Shown: positions 23,690-37,500, counted from the stretch's first letter. The stretch is 64,000 nucleotides of DNA from Phlebotomus papatasi (GCF_024763615.1 NC_077222.1:1426001-1490000), one strand, 5' to 3'. Program-made: numbers and translations. The notes: a model not told the origin generated them from the sequence alone.

Positions 23690-24544
23690 TTAATTAATTA
23701 AATCCAAATCGAGAGTGTCCTTATTGTAAATCGTGTCCACTTCTGCTGCATTTGACACCTTTGCTGACACTTTCTCTGCATTCCTCGTCAAAGTAACTGC
23801 AGGAAGTCGCTCTGAGATCTTCTGCCTCTTGGGAATCGATCTAATGTTCATCTCCTGGGAACTAGGATCCGAATCCTGTGAGTATTTCCCAATATTTGGC
23901 ACAGAATCCTGATCAACTTCGCTATCCTGCGAAATACTTTCCCTCGAGCAATTCTTCTTTAAATAATCCTCCAAGGCAGCTATTCGTCTTTTCTTAGAAT
24001 TCAGCATAAGTACAACCTTGGACAGTAATTCATCCTCCCGATCATTTCTACTTTTAACCTCTAAATCCAATTCTTTAGCGTACATTTCACAATCTTTCCC
24101 AAGCTTCTCCAAATCTCCAGACATTCCCTCCAGTTTCCTCCTCAACTGACTCACAACATCCATCATCTTATCCCTGATATCAATCTCAGGACTCTCAGGT
24201 AATTTTTTCATATTCGCCGATCCATAGATAACTTTAACTTCCCCAATTTTGGTCCACTGAAAACACCCTTCAGCAATTTCGTAAGTAAATCTCTCATCAA
24301 TTGTAGTTAAAGCTTTTCTGGTATTGCTGTAGAAATCCTCAAAAGGAACTTCCAAATCTCTGGCTTTACTTTCAATTTCCCATTTTGGCAGAAAGCCCTT
24401 CCATGCAGACTTCTCCTCTGAATCCTCATCAATTGCCAGGATGTCTATTCCTGTTTCTGTCCACTCGGTCTTCAGGAAGATTCTCCGACCGTCTGATAAA
24501 CGGATTTTGACAAAATGCAAACTCTCCACACTTTCACTCTCCAT
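23690..24544 (-). CDS. XRCC4-like DNA double-strand-break repair protein
   Basis: XRCC4 scaffolds DNA ligase IV in non-homologous end joining in the nucleus. A single uninterrupted 284-residue frame. The N-terminal ~115 residues fit the XRCC4 head: FLKTEWTETGIDILAIDEDS lines up with the strand region, SAWKGFLPKWEIESKARDLE matches the human 'SAW-G...EI...A' block, and CFQWTKIGEVKVIYGS ends the sandwich. Residues ~120-205 form a charged heptad coiled coil ending VVLMLNSKKRRIAALEDYLK, which matches the ligase-IV-binding helix (human 'FILVLNEKKTKIRSL'). The tail is Ser/Asp/Gln-rich with a basic PKRQK patch that may be a nuclear signal. It is shorter than human XRCC4 (336) in the disordered tail. 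The lack of introns is unlike its neighbours. It could be an XLF/PAXX-type relative, but the coiled coil favours XRCC4. Confidence 0.82.
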   Translation of the reverse strand: MESESVESLHFVKIRLSDGRRIFLKTEWTETGIDILAIDEDSEEKSAWKGFLPKWEIESKARDLEVPFEDFYSNTRKALTTIDERFTYEIAEGCFQWTKIGEVKVIYGSANMKKLPESPEIDIRDKMMDVVSQLRRKLEGMSGDLEKLGKDCEMYAKELDLEVKSRNDREDELLSKVVLMLNSKKRRIAALEDYLKKNCSRESISQDSEVDQDSVPNIGKYSQDSDPSSQEMNIRSIPKRQKISERLPAVTLTRNAEKVSAKVSNAAEVDTIYNKDTLDLDLIN

Positions 24545-25612
24545 TTTAAAAGACTTTTCCGAACAAAAACCGTTTTTAAAGGGCTGCTTTGTTTATCAAT
24601 GAATGCGTAAAAAACTGACGTAATCCATTGTTACTTACGAAAAAAATTGCAAACACCTTATACATAAGTGATACGTATAGGGTAGGAAATGGGATACGTG
24701 CACTAAATTGAAAAAATACTCCCTTTAATCCCGAGAAACAGAGTTCCTATCCTCTAATTCTGATAACAAGAGATAAGGTCATTATCTAATTTTTTTTAAG
24801 TAAAAAAAGACGATTTCAATTCATATTGTCGGAGAATTTTGAAATTTAAGTAATTTATTAAAGGTTATGCTTAAACTAACCTAACTTTTTCACAAGATAG
24901 AGCTCTTAGTGAATCAATTTCTCGCATGATCTTTTGGTGTTTATTGGTCTACTAAAGATCGAATTGATTTATAAATCATAAAAACATTTAAAAATAAAAA
25001 AAAAATCGGTATGGGAAGGTGCCCATGCTTTGCACGGTCCCAAGGTTTACAATGAATAAATTTTTCCTATGTTTCTGGATAAATACGACTCCGCAATACA
25101 TTTTATAAACAAGACACTTTCCCCTAGTTTTTAATTTATAGAAAAGATGAGTCACATTTATTGAAAAACATACGAAAAAATTAGTCAATGTAAAGCTTAG
25201 GACCGTGTAAAGAGCATGGAAATTTTCCCCTACTTAACCAATTCATTACCAATAAAGACCGATACAGCCGGGTTCTGAATTTCAATCTCTCCAAAAAATC
25301 CAAATTTAACCAAATCTGGTTGAAAAATGGGCCCTCCAAAGTGGTTGAACTTTGGCCTTCAATAATTTAAAATTGCGAATTTTCCAGTCATAAGTAATTG
25401 AAAAAGCTTGGGTCAATTTTGAGAAAAACCAAAAAACACACTTTCGAAGGGGTTAGAGGAGGCTTGGGGGTGGAAAAAACGTCTAGATATCGTTTTATTA
25501 TTGGGGGTCATCGAAGACCGGAAGTCGATCTCCCTTATCGTTTAAGCTTCAGGACGGCGACAAGATGAAAAAAGACGATTTTAAATTGCTCTCTCTTTGA
25601 GTTTGAGCAGTA

Positions 25613-26050
25613 CACTCAGTCCCGGGATTATGCACATTTTTGGGAACGAAAAAAACGCGCGAAATGGCTTTATGCATCAAGAAAATTTGCATATCCGCAG
25701 GCGATTTCTCTTAAATGAATCGGCTGTAGAACAAATTTCGCTCGGAGTAAAAGTACTCAAAATGTGCGGAGCAAAAAGATTCACCTCTAGAAATTCGTCA
25801 ACAAACAGTACTTCTTGACCAGAGTCCTTCAATAAATTTTTAGAATTTTTAAAATTTTTACCTTAAAAGAAATTTTATTCTGAAAAATAAGCATAGTGTT
25901 TTCAAATTTTCCGTTTCACAAAATGGTATGCATTCAGACGTATTTCAAAAATGATTTCATAAATTGACTCCCAATGGTTGGCAAACTTCCAAAATGTGCA
26001 TAATTCCGTCAGGTGCATAATCCCGAAGGACTTAATGCCGGGACTGAGTG
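25613..26050. mobile_element. TA-flanked MITE with CACTCAGTCCCGG ends (438 bp)
   Basis: Left CACTCAGTCCCGG and right CCGGGACTGAGTG are a perfect 13-bp inverted pair, with TA outside both (25611-25612 and 26051-26052). Inside each end is a subterminal copy of 'cccgggattatgcac' or its complement. No coding sequence of its own. Confidence 0.85.
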
Positions 26051-27213
26051 TAAAAAGAGAATTAGGACTATATAGTGGTGGAAATAAGTATAATTTCACC
26101 CCGTTATCCTTAAAGAAACCCAATAAAAAAGAAGTCTCGAAAAAATTCATATGTAGGCCATGACGTCCTTTCATGCCAAATTAAAAAATCGACATTTTGA
26201 TTTTTTATACTAAGATATTCTTAAAATTATACCTAATAGAATTTTGTTTTTTAGGCTTGAAGTAAGTATAATTCCACTCAATAAATTTAGCGCTGGGGTA
26301 CTTATTTTTGACCAATTTAAGTTTAATATCCTTTAATAATTTTATTTTTAACTACAATTTATAAATTAAGTTCCATTTTATGCAGTTTTTCATAAATTTT
26401 TGTTGAAATAGCTTAGGAAAAATGTTTGACGAGCAAAAATATCAAGGCTATCTATAATAAAAATTTCAAACCTCAGTCTCTTTTATTTTAGAAAATAGTG
26501 AATATTGAAATTTTCGTTTTGACAAATTTTGCCCCAGTCTCCGCTACATGTCTCTTAAGGTGCTCCAAGGGTCGTAAGTCTTCTGTTTTTAAGGGCCAAA
26601 AGAACTTTTCGCCTCTAAAAGTGTTGCTTTTCAATGGAAAAAGACTTTTCCGCCAAAATTTGATTATAAAACTATGATTACTGCTTAGTCTGGTTATGTC
26701 CTGATGGTTTTGTCTCAAAATCGTATTCGTAAGTGACCGTGGGTCATCGTCGCAAGAAAATTAAAAATGAAATGCAACACTTGAAAAAATCATAAGCATA
26801 AGTATTCAATGAAGAATTTGTAAAATTTGTTCCATTGAAAATTTAAATTATTTTATTACAGGTTAACCTCACAATTGCTCGTAATATTGTTGTCAAAATA
26901 AGTAATTTGGCATAATACGACTAGTGATGTGTAAGGTCCAACCGTCCAACCCCGTTATTTATTTATACCAGATGATAGAAAAAAATTTTATTGATTGATA
27001 ATCTGATATTTTTGAATACATAGGTGAATTTATATCGGATCTCCCAACATTTGATTTTGGTCAAAATAGGCCTCAAGGCCTAAGACCTTGGCAAGGGGGG
27101 TAGGTAAGTGGGGAAACAAAAGAAAAGAGATTTGGCTCCAATAGATCCAGCAAAGCAAATGACAATTCAAATTTAATTTCATTCAAATCTCTCTCTCCAC
27201 TATGGTATCTGTC

Positions 27214-27958
27214 TCCGTCAAATAATTTCGTCAGAGGAGATCTTTAAGATTTCTGCAGAAAATATCTACACCTCTGCCGAAAATCTGCAGAGAAATCTGT
27301 AGATATTCCTACGAATTTTATTTGGACTTGGGACAAAATTCGTCAGAAATTTTTGCAGATTTTCTGACGATTCCTGGTGCATACTCTGACGAATTTCTGT
27401 AGATATTTTGCCGATTTTCTGTAGATTTTTCTACATTCCAGATTTTCCAGACAGCTGTGTCAGAAAAGATGGAATATTTTTCACTAAAGTTTGCAAAATT
27501 CAATAGAGTTATTCTTGGTGATATCACAGTCTTTATATAAAATAAAAAATTCTGCGACGCCGTGTTATAAGTGGAGAATAGTGAAGTGATGATAACTTTA
27601 AACACAGTGTCGACCTAAATTTCGTGTTTTTGTATCATTCCATGGGCGATTTTTAAGAAATTAGTATTTTTGCTCGCATTTCTTTATTTATCTAAAATTT
27701 TTAATCGGTAATGCTTGTTAAGCAGAGCATACTATTTTCTTTGTAACTCCTACAGTTTCTTGATAAATCAACAATATTTTTGTTGAGACAATGGAGACTA
27801 TGCAGATTTCTTATGCAGAAATTATGCCGAGAATCTGCAGATTTTCGGAAGAATTTCTGCCGAAAATCTACAGATTTGCTCTGAATGTACTAGAATATAC
27901 CGTTACAATTCAAAAAACCTCCGAGTAAAATCGGCAGGTAGAGCAATGATTTGACGGG
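27214..27958. mobile_element. Non-autonomous element with CCGTCAAAT ends, copy 2 (inverted)
   Basis: Reverse-complement copy of 12659-13348, about 745 bp, ending ATTTGACGGG. It lies about 600 bp upstream of the LYST start codon. Confidence 0.8.
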
Positions 27959-28580
27959 TCTCTCTAATATTCGGATGGCAGCTGTCAAACTATATATGTG
28001 TTTTGGTCTGTCACTTTTAACCCCAATCATTCGGAAAATAGAGAGTTGAGTACATTATATAGGGCGATTAAAAATTTAAAAAGTCGTTGGAATCACAGCT
28101 TTAAAATTAGACAATTTTGATAAATCATGGAAGAATAAGAGTACCAGTCAGTGTAGCTGTATGGCTTGCCGGGTTCCCGAACGCACTTCGTCTTTTTCCC
28201 CCATCAGCTGTTTTTATATACTTTCTTATGTACTAAATCCAGCTGTCAGTTACTTGAATATTTTGGCCAAAAAACGAGTGAAGATCTCTCTCCAATAAAT
28301 CCCGAATTAATTGCTTAATTCGCCAAAAACGGATTTTAAATAAAATGTAAGGAGATTCTCCAAGAGCTAAAGTATCTTTTGAGTTATGTTAAGTTATCTT
28401 GTGCCCCAATTTCTGCCCCTATTTCGCAAGCTCGAGGTGAGTCTTCCCATTGTTTGAGACGTCTCTTATCTTTTAGACTCCGTAGAAATTTTCCTTGTTT
28501 ATATTTTATACTCAGTGATTTCCACGCGATTACCGAATGAATCACAATCATTGGATAATCAGTGAGCTTTCAGAAGTAGA

Positions 28581-31500
28581 ATGGAGGCTTGTGTCAGTGA
28601 TTCTGAAGTTGAATTGCTAAACACCTTCTGGACAAACTACAATAGCTGTCGATCGAGCAGAAGCTCTAATGAGGAGGTAATTAAATTCCTAGAAAAATTA
28701 CCAATTTAGAAATCAACGTCTTTGTGTTTACTTTTCAGTCCATTTGGTTGGAATTATTCCTCTTTCAACTCCAACAATGCCAACATTCGAGTATTATTGA
28801 CTTTGAAATGAACTTTTTACCTGGCTCAATCGCGCAATTGCTTTCGAATATTTTTATCTGTAGAAATCTCGCTAATCCCGATGATTTTGGTGCTAAGAAA
28901 AATCGTGTACAGATCCTTGAGACTTTGGAAAAAATTGGTTTTTCGGAGATTGACGAAATATTTGCCATATCAATTGTTAGGCGATTTAAGACGATGTTTG
29001 GGATGCCTGGGATGGGTTTAAGTGATACAGAATACCTCCTGAAATTTCCCATTCTCTGTCCATCGGTAACGTTACTTAACTTATCCAGTGAATTCTGCCA
29101 AGATAGGGCAATAAAAAGCTCAATTCCAAATGGAAATACTGTGAAATCGATTGGTGATAGTCATGCAAAAATCCAAAGTTTTGACGAATATTTAACGAAA
29201 GATTTTAAAAAATTCAGTTACGTAGCCATTGATGATAAAATGGAATTTTTGGCTGTGTTGAAAATGCTACAAGATATCCTGATGATTAATTGGTTAGATC
29301 CCAGTGATAATTGTTTATTTACAGCAGAGTGTCTCAATGTTGTTGTCGAAGGTGTTGCAAGTAACATAAATCCCGATATAAATTCAGAATTAATTTGGAT
29401 TGATATTCTATCGATGATTCTGCAGAAAATCTACTCCAACGCCAATTCTTCGTTGAGTTTTTCAATGAAGAATTTAGTGAAATGTTTAATAAATAAACAC
29501 TCAATTGGAGTTGGTGATTCATCCATTTTAGTTTACTATTCCTACAATTTATTTACTATTCTCAATAATACCTTCTTCATGGAGAACTCTAGGGAATGTT
29601 GCAAAAAAGAATTTGACGAATTGTTTCTCGAAATTGAGCCAAAGAAGGAACTTTTTCTCGAAATTTACAAAAATATTACGGAAAATAATCCAGAAATGAG
29701 TGCTAGAATAATAAATCTTTGGATTGAAATCTATGTGAATTTTAAAGAATTTGAAATTCAACAGATAAAGGGATTGCAAAAGAAAGAATTGAGTAAGAAT
29801 TTGGCACAAAATCATCATTTGCAGAAGGTACAATCTTATCAAAAATTCATTTGCTACCTCGAATGCCTTCTAATTCACATTTTGCCTTTTTGCATGGAAA
29901 GATTCAGGGAGAAGATCCTATCAACTCTCAAAAATATCGGCATTTGCTGTTGCAATTGTGCTCGATGGTCTATCAAAATCTTCCTGAATTTGTGCTTTGA
30001 AGACAAGATCATCGATAATGTCCTTACCTTCTCGAGAAAAATCATATCAACCCTGTACAAAAATCCGAATTGTCGTTTGTGCTTCGAAAAGATAAGTTCT
30101 CATTTTGCAGATGATGATTTTGTCAGTATGCACAGAAATGCTCTTCTAACAATTCCTGAGGAATATTTCCTGATTCATCTCTCAAAATTAGCCAACCTTT
30201 TGCCATTTTCAATCCAAAGTCGAATACTTTTGGACGTATTGTGGCCGTTTTTTGTCCAAAAAGCTCAAAATCCTGCAAATCCGAATATCAATTTGATTTT
30301 GAAAGGGATCTTTGCATATTTAAGTGATCCGACTTTGGTTAAGATATTCCTAACCCCAGACACTCTAGAATGTTTAATAAAAAAGATTACCATCCCGAAA
30401 GCTTTCCCATACGTTTACGCTATTTTCCAAAAAGCCCTGATTCACCTTGATAGCCTCGATGATCAGGAATCCGAAATCAAAACCCTTACTAAAAGAATCA
30501 CTGAAGTTATCATGGAAAATACAAAATTTTCAGCACAAGTACTTAAGATTTTTATGCGAAAAATCCATCCAAATTGTTTAAGTCAAGAAGAAGAACTTCT
30601 CAAAGATCTATCAACAAATTCGATAATAAAACTCCTATCCTCTAAATCACTCTCCATCATCAATGTCCTCGATATGGCAATTTTGCAGTGGAATATCCTC
30701 AAAAACTCCCTAAACCGAAATATAACCGATTTTGAAAATTACCTCGAAGAACCGACTTTTGAGAAAAAGAACTTGCTCAATTTTTCCAAAATGATTTTGG
30801 CATTTTTACTATCAATTTCCACTTCGAATCAATCCAGAGACACTAAAACAAACCCCTTGAAAATCAAAACAGTTCCGATTTACGGTAAATTTATCGATTT
30901 TGGTCTTGAAAACCTTCCAACGTTTTCGCCCAAAATCTTTCTCAATCAAAATACGGAAAATCCAAAAGAAATTTTCGCAGTAAAATATGATTTAAATTAT
31001 GAAGATGTAATTTCTAAAGCAGAGCTCAATGAACATTTTGAGATAAGTTCACAGAAGACAGACACAATCGCAAATTCTCAAGAGATTAGAGAAAATAAAG
31101 TTGTCACAGTTATTGCAAAAAATGATACAATGTTGGGAAAGTTCAACAAATTCTTCCTAAATGGCATACTCGGTTTTGTTTACTACACAAATGATAAGAA
31201 CACTGAGAAAAATGATTTAAATGAGTACGAAAGTAGAATTTTTGCCGGCAATACCATCCAGATTCTAAGTCAAGATGCCAAAAGACGTATTTGGAGTATA
31301 TTTGGGGCTGTTTTGGGAACATTATTCACATCTCACTGCAAAAGTGACTTTGGTAAGTGTCTTTAAGAGTTTAATATTTTCTGCACGGTTGTGGTTTTGC
31401 ATTCTGCTTCAGTATTGAATTTCTTTACTTCTTATGCTGCTTTTTTGTGGACTGCTTCTATCGCAAATGTTGTAACCGACCGACACGAAAAATTAAAATG

Positions 31501-34500
31501 ATCGAACGAAATCTATGATTCTAAATGTTCTAGAACATCACAACTTTGCGTGATCTCCGTTAGGGGCGCTGAAATCGAATTTTAAATCGAAATTTTAAAG
31601 TGGAAATTCCCAGAAACGTGGCGGTGCAATTTTATGAAATTTAGATGAATGCTTAAGTTAAGTTATAATAATAATGCTGGCACAACATTCCATGAAGGAA
31701 CTAGGCCTTCCCACAAGGGAATTTCTAGACATGCGTTATTATTTTTTCTTGTACGGGATGAGGTTGTCAGTCCCGTGCCCGTGGAATTAAGTGCAGTGAC
31801 GCTCATTAGATGCAATCCGAACGCCAGAAAAATTCATGGTGACTTAAAGCGGATTCGAACCCGGGACACTTGCATCATAGACCGAGTGCTCTACCACTTG
31901 ACCCATTGAGTGCCCTAAGTTAAGTTATGAAAGGGTTAAAAGTATGTAACTTCAAAAATTTCATGGGCTAATTAAAGGTTTCATAAAACCTTTCAACTAT
32001 TCAAAACATTTCAAGTTCGTTAAAATGGCGCCAATGACGCTATAGTCCCAAAAATATTTTTGAAAAAGAGCCTTAAAATATTCTTCTTTTTATCTCTTAA
32101 TGCTCTCTGTGGATACTTAAAAGGAATATTTGAAATCGGTTTGTCGGTAGGGGGAAGTGAGGCATCTTTAACCCTTTAAGGACAATTGGGTCACCGGTGA
32201 CCCAAAAATGAATTTTTTCCTACGGTCTTCTAAAGTTATGTTTTGCTCTAAAAAGTCAGAAAAAGTAATTTTTTCTGACCCCCGATTTTTGACCTTCTCG
32301 TCCTTAAAGGGCTAAAAGTAGGGCACCTTTGAAATTAGGATTTTTCATTTATTTTTAAATAAAATTGAGCCTTATCGTGATAGATGCACAAACAGATTGA
32401 GAGCTCAGTGCCACATAAACATAGGAGAAAAGTCCCAATTTCAAAAGTGCCCCACTTTCAAAGGTGCCCCACTTCCCCTTAACCAAATTAGGGGAGAGCC
32501 TGCATCTTTGAGACGCGATTGTGGTGGGTGAGTGTGAGCAGCAAGACGTGAGTTATCGCACGCGAAAACGTAAAGTCGCGCACTTAGCACTAGTGATTCC
32601 AAGAACGGTTAACCGCTTTCGAAAAACCGGTTAACCGCCCTATTATGGAGATGGTTTTAAAACAGGTTTTTAGAGATGAAACCGGTTTAAAACCGTCTCC
32701 TAAAAATTTAAAAAATTCTTTTAATCTTTAGTTTATTTCTTGAAAATTAAGATACAATGCAAAATATTTCCTTGACTTTAGGAGGGAACCTGAAGTGCAA
32801 TATGATTCTAAGTGTAATCTGTAATATGGTAGTATGTTAATAATATATTATGGATAGTAGTAATGGGTTGCCTGTACGTTTCTTCCCTTGAAAAGACTTA
32901 TTTGCTTAAAAGTTAACGAAAATTTTTTCAGGACTTCTTCACTAGAAAATATATTATCTTTTAAATTAAACCTTATTTAAATATTTACAAGACTAAAAAA
33001 TTAATTGCATATTGAGAAAAAAATTGTAAACGATTTAGTACAATCTTGTAAAATATTGTTTTATGTGGAAAAGTAACAAGATGTTTACCTCTCCCTGTCT
33101 TCATAGATATTGCCATATTTGCCATATTTTAATTTAAATACATATCTTATTAGACCCAAATTTACCAAGATTGTTACACAAGATTCTTGTAAAATTTCTG
33201 TTATATTCTGTTATTTATTATTTTCTCAACCAAATGGAGTAAAAAACAAAAAAAATTGCCTTTTATAGTATTCCTTTCTTTTTTTTTAAATGCCTATGGA
33301 TTTTTTTCTACAAAATTATTTGTGAATTTGTGTAAATTATAATCATGATTCTCATGATATATAATACCAAAAATTATGCATCGATGTGTTTTCTGTAGAG
33401 AATAATCTAAAAAATAGACTTTAGAATCCATTCCCGAACGAAAAATCTGGATTTTTTTGCTGAAAAACAATAATATTTTTTTGAAAAGGGAAAATCTTCC
33501 TCCTGATTTTTTTTTTTAGTACAGGACTGTTTTCATGTGCTGCTGCATAATTGACTTTTCTTTGTGTTGGTTCCTGTCAGGACTGTTTTATTCTCAGTCT
33601 TCTCCGTGTTCTAAAATCAGTCGTGACAGGAACCAAGCAGTCATGTACTAAAAAAAAATGTTTTTGCGGAAAGATCTCCTTTTTTCATTTTTTCATTGGA
33701 ATAGCAGCATAATTCATGAAAAAGAACAAATTTTCCTTTTAATCATTCTTTTAGTACAGGAATGTTTTCGTTTGCTTTTGCATAATCGAATTTTCTTTAT
33801 GTTGATTCCTGTTAAGACTGTTTTTTCTTAGTCCTCGTCGTGTTCTAAAACCACCAAACAGCCGTGACCGGAACCAAGCAGTCATGTACTAAAAAATTGT
33901 TCAGCAAAATTTTTTTTTTCATTTTTCATTTGAATAATACAATGATTTTTGAATATTGCTTTTATGTTTTGTTTTTTTGAAAAACTTTAAGTGGCGAAAA
34001 AGTGGTTACAAATGTGGCGAAAATTCTCTTTTATTTTATTTTATTTTATCTCGAAAATTTACAAATGTGACGAAAACCAGCCACACTATGTCGTTCCATC
34101 TTCGACTATCTACTAACCTGTCCGCGCTTCTCTTCTTAATCTAAAAGAGATTTTTGGATGTTTTTTTTTTTAAACATCTTATAAACATTGTAATGAATTT
34201 ATATAATTTACTACGACTTAAACGGTCACTCAACCACGTATTCTAGCGATTTCCTTAGAGAGATCAGAAGTACAACGACGGCGAGAGACGCAGCGTTTAT
34301 TGGAATAAATTTCAAATTGAAAAATAAAGGCAAAAATAGTGGAAAAGGAAAGACTTTTCACAAAAAAAAATTAGTTTTTAAATATTTCAACAAATAAATT
34401 AGGGAAAAACCACTTAGGGGAAAGTACTCTCCCTTCGAACGTTCATGCCTTCGAATAATGTGAATTTTCTTTTAGTTTTCTTAAGAGACTTACACATTTC

Positions 34501-37500
34501 TATGAAATATTAGTTGGCTTATCATCAATTGTTGATAATTCTGTTATAATTTAGTGTAAATCTCTTACGAAAAACAAAAGAAATTGACATTATTCGAAGG
34601 CATGAACGTTCGAAGGGAGAGCACTTTCCCCTATGCATGTCTGTAGAGTTTTCTTTTTAGTATTTTAGCAGTTTTTTTTACACATTTCCAATTAACTCAC
34701 ATTAAGAATCTCATCTACTATGAGCCTAAACAATCTTATCATTGCTTTTTTACCTGTCTTAGCACATTTCTCCGTTTGTTTAATGAGGGGTTGAAGCCCT
34801 ACAAAGTAGCTCAATAATTCCTCTAGCATTTTCTTCCAAACAAAAACTCTAGTCTCAGTTTCTTGCCACCTCAGCCAGAAGCATGTTCTGCTTGAAACAC
34901 TCTAAAATAATCATTTTTCAAGAAATTCTCTTAAGCAAAGTCACTGTATTTGTGCTCAATTGCAGACTTCAAAATGTTTCCTGCACTTTTGGAGCTCAAA
35001 AAACTCATTATTCAACATTCAGTGGAGTCTGTTTGTGCAGAAAGTGCCAAAGCAATTGTTCGTGCCTTAGAAACAATTTTAATTGTTGGAGAATCTCAAT
35101 CACAAAACACCTGGTCAATTGAGACATCTTTTAGTACCGAAACCCTCCAAAAAAGTGAAGAATCCTGCGATAATGATTTCCAAACGCCCACCCAAAGTCT
35201 CAATTTTAATCTCTGTGGCATGGATATGGAGAAAAGTGATGAGGATTATACCAGTTTCACCACAGCTGAAGATGGGGAATACAGGGAAACTGATACTCAG
35301 ATTTGTGATCAAAGAAATGAGTATTTCACGCTAAATAAGAGCATTTCAAAGACAATTCTGGAGATTCTATTTGAAATCTCAGAGCTCTGCCTCAAGCATC
35401 CGGCAATTTGGGAAGATCATCTCATTGTCTTGTTCACCAGGCTTCGGAATGTTAGGCACTTAGATCAACTAACGACATTTATCATCAAGGGATTTTGCAA
35501 ACTACTTCAGTGCAATGATAACCGTTTGATTTATCTGCAAAATTCTGTTTTGGATTTGATCACAAAGCTAGATACTGCAGAAGCTCTGGCGGCTTATTTT
35601 AAACTATTCACAGCGATGGATCCCCCCATAGAACTGCTTTTAGCAAAACTATCCCAATTAGCTACCACCAAGACGGACATCACCGTTCTAGTTGAAGTGA
35701 ATTTCCCAACAATTGAAGGTAAGAATTATTTGATTTAGAAGAATATTTAAAAACATTAAAAAAAAAAACACCTTTGTCTCATAAAAGCAAATTTTCCCTG
35801 AACGAAATTAAAAATTTCAGTAAAAATTCCAAAATTTTATTGAAAACTTCCAAAATTTCAATGAAAATTTGAAAATTTCAACATATTTTTCTAGAAGTTT
35901 GAATAACTAAGTACCAAAAGTTCAAAGTCGACATAAAAAATATACTCATTCACTAATTTTGAAAATTTCATCTGAAAAATTAAAAAGTATATGAAAATTT
36001 CCAAAATTTCGAGATCTTCCTTGAAAATTTTTATTGAAAAATTACATAGAATAAATAAATTCTTCAGTGAGATCTCAAAATAGATTGAATAACAAAAAAT
36101 AAACCCAAGCAGTATCTTTTAAACAAATTTTCCCTTGAAAAATGTAATATTTCATGAAAATTTCCAAAATTTCAAGATCTTCCTTGAGATTTTTATTAAA
36201 ATAGAACAAATAAATTCTTCAGTGAGATCTCAAAATAGATTTAACAACAAAAAATAAACCCAAACAGTATCTTTGAAACAAATTTCCTCTTGAAAAATGT
36301 AATATTTCATGAAAATTTCCAGAATTTCAAGATCATCCTTGAGAATTTTTGTTAAAAAATTACGTAGAACAAATAATTTCTTCAGTGAGATCTCAAAATA
36401 GCTTGAACAACAAAAAATAAACCCAAACAGTGTCTTGTAAACAAATTTTCTCTTAAAAAATGTAAAATTTCATGAAAATTTCCAGAATTTCAAGATCTTC
36501 CTTGAGAATTTTTATTAAAAAATTACATAGAACAAATAAATTCTTCAGTGAGATCTCAAAATAGCTTGAACAACAAAAAATAAACCCAAGTAGTATCCTT
36601 TAAACAAAACTTCTCTTGAAAAATGTAATATTTCATGAAAATTTCCGAAATTTCAAAACGACACCTAAGAAATTTTCTTGCAAAAATACGTAAAACCAAA
36701 AGAAAAAAATAAGGAGAATATTTTATAGTATTATCTGTGCAAATTTTCACTTGAGAAATACAAAATTTCATGAAAATTTCCAAAATTTCATGACATTAAC
36801 CTAACCTCAAAAAGTGTAGCAAATTTGAATACAATCGGATAATAAGAAGTCGACAAAGACCAAGCAATGAATTTAAAAAAGAAAGATTCCGTGCAAAAAA
36901 AGTTCTACAGCAGGTTCATTGTTTTTAGATGTCCTACCAGAGACTGATCTTATTTTCCTGGACAGTATGCAGTTGCTTAAGAAGAGATCTTCAATTCTTG
37001 CTCCTTTGGACTCAATACCCTTCACCCCATGGAAAGTTCAGGGATTTACCGTGAGTTTGTGGATAAATTTAAAAGATTTCCCAAAAGATGTAAAACGTCC
37101 AAGAGACAGCAAAACTAGTTTTCTTTCAAAAATCCTCCCAAATACTACCCATATCTTTTCAATTGGAACCAAAAAACTCGTGCTATCTATTCATTTGGAC
37201 AATAAGGATATCAATTTGCTGCATATTCAACTGATCAAACCAAAAAAGTGCCAAAATGATGATGAGTTTCTGAGAATAAAGGAGCCTAGTAATCACGTTT
37301 CTAAAATAAGATCGAGCTGTCCGGCAGGGATGCAGAGTATGTTGAACTTAACTAAGAGTGCCCTGAGAAGCAATTGGAATTTGGGAAGTCTTATAAACAA
37401 GGATGAACAGAGGGATACCAGTGCTTCAATACAAACAACGATAAAAGTGAAGCTTCCTGTTGAAAAATGGACATTTCTCGCTTTTTCCGTCACGTCAAGT

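Larger units (their letters stand above)
24545..28580. other. Intergenic region between the XRCC4-like gene and LYST
   Basis: The divergent promoters of both genes must lie here; I cannot place them. Identifiable content is the TA-flanked MITE (25613-26050) and copy 2 of the CCCGTCAAAT element (27214-27958). A GC-richer stretch at 25250-25570 ('gggttagaggaggcttgggg' and surroundings) looks like an interspersed repeat but has no partner in the window. The rest is AT-rich. Confidence 0.55.
31353..34965. other. LYST intron 2 (3.6 kb), repeat-rich
   Basis: No exon seen. It contains one diverged 173-bp-type monomer (about 31527-31590), a tRNA-derived SINE (31667-31915), a TTAA-type MITE inside a foldback element (32150-32475), two related foldback elements (33520-33660 and 33751-33896) and a long-armed palindrome (34415-34633). 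Confidence 0.7.

Noticed and set aside
31840..31913. Apparent tRNA gene on the minus strand
   Set aside because: The B box is good but the cloverleaf is degraded, and the sequence continues into a SINE body with a tail and target duplication.
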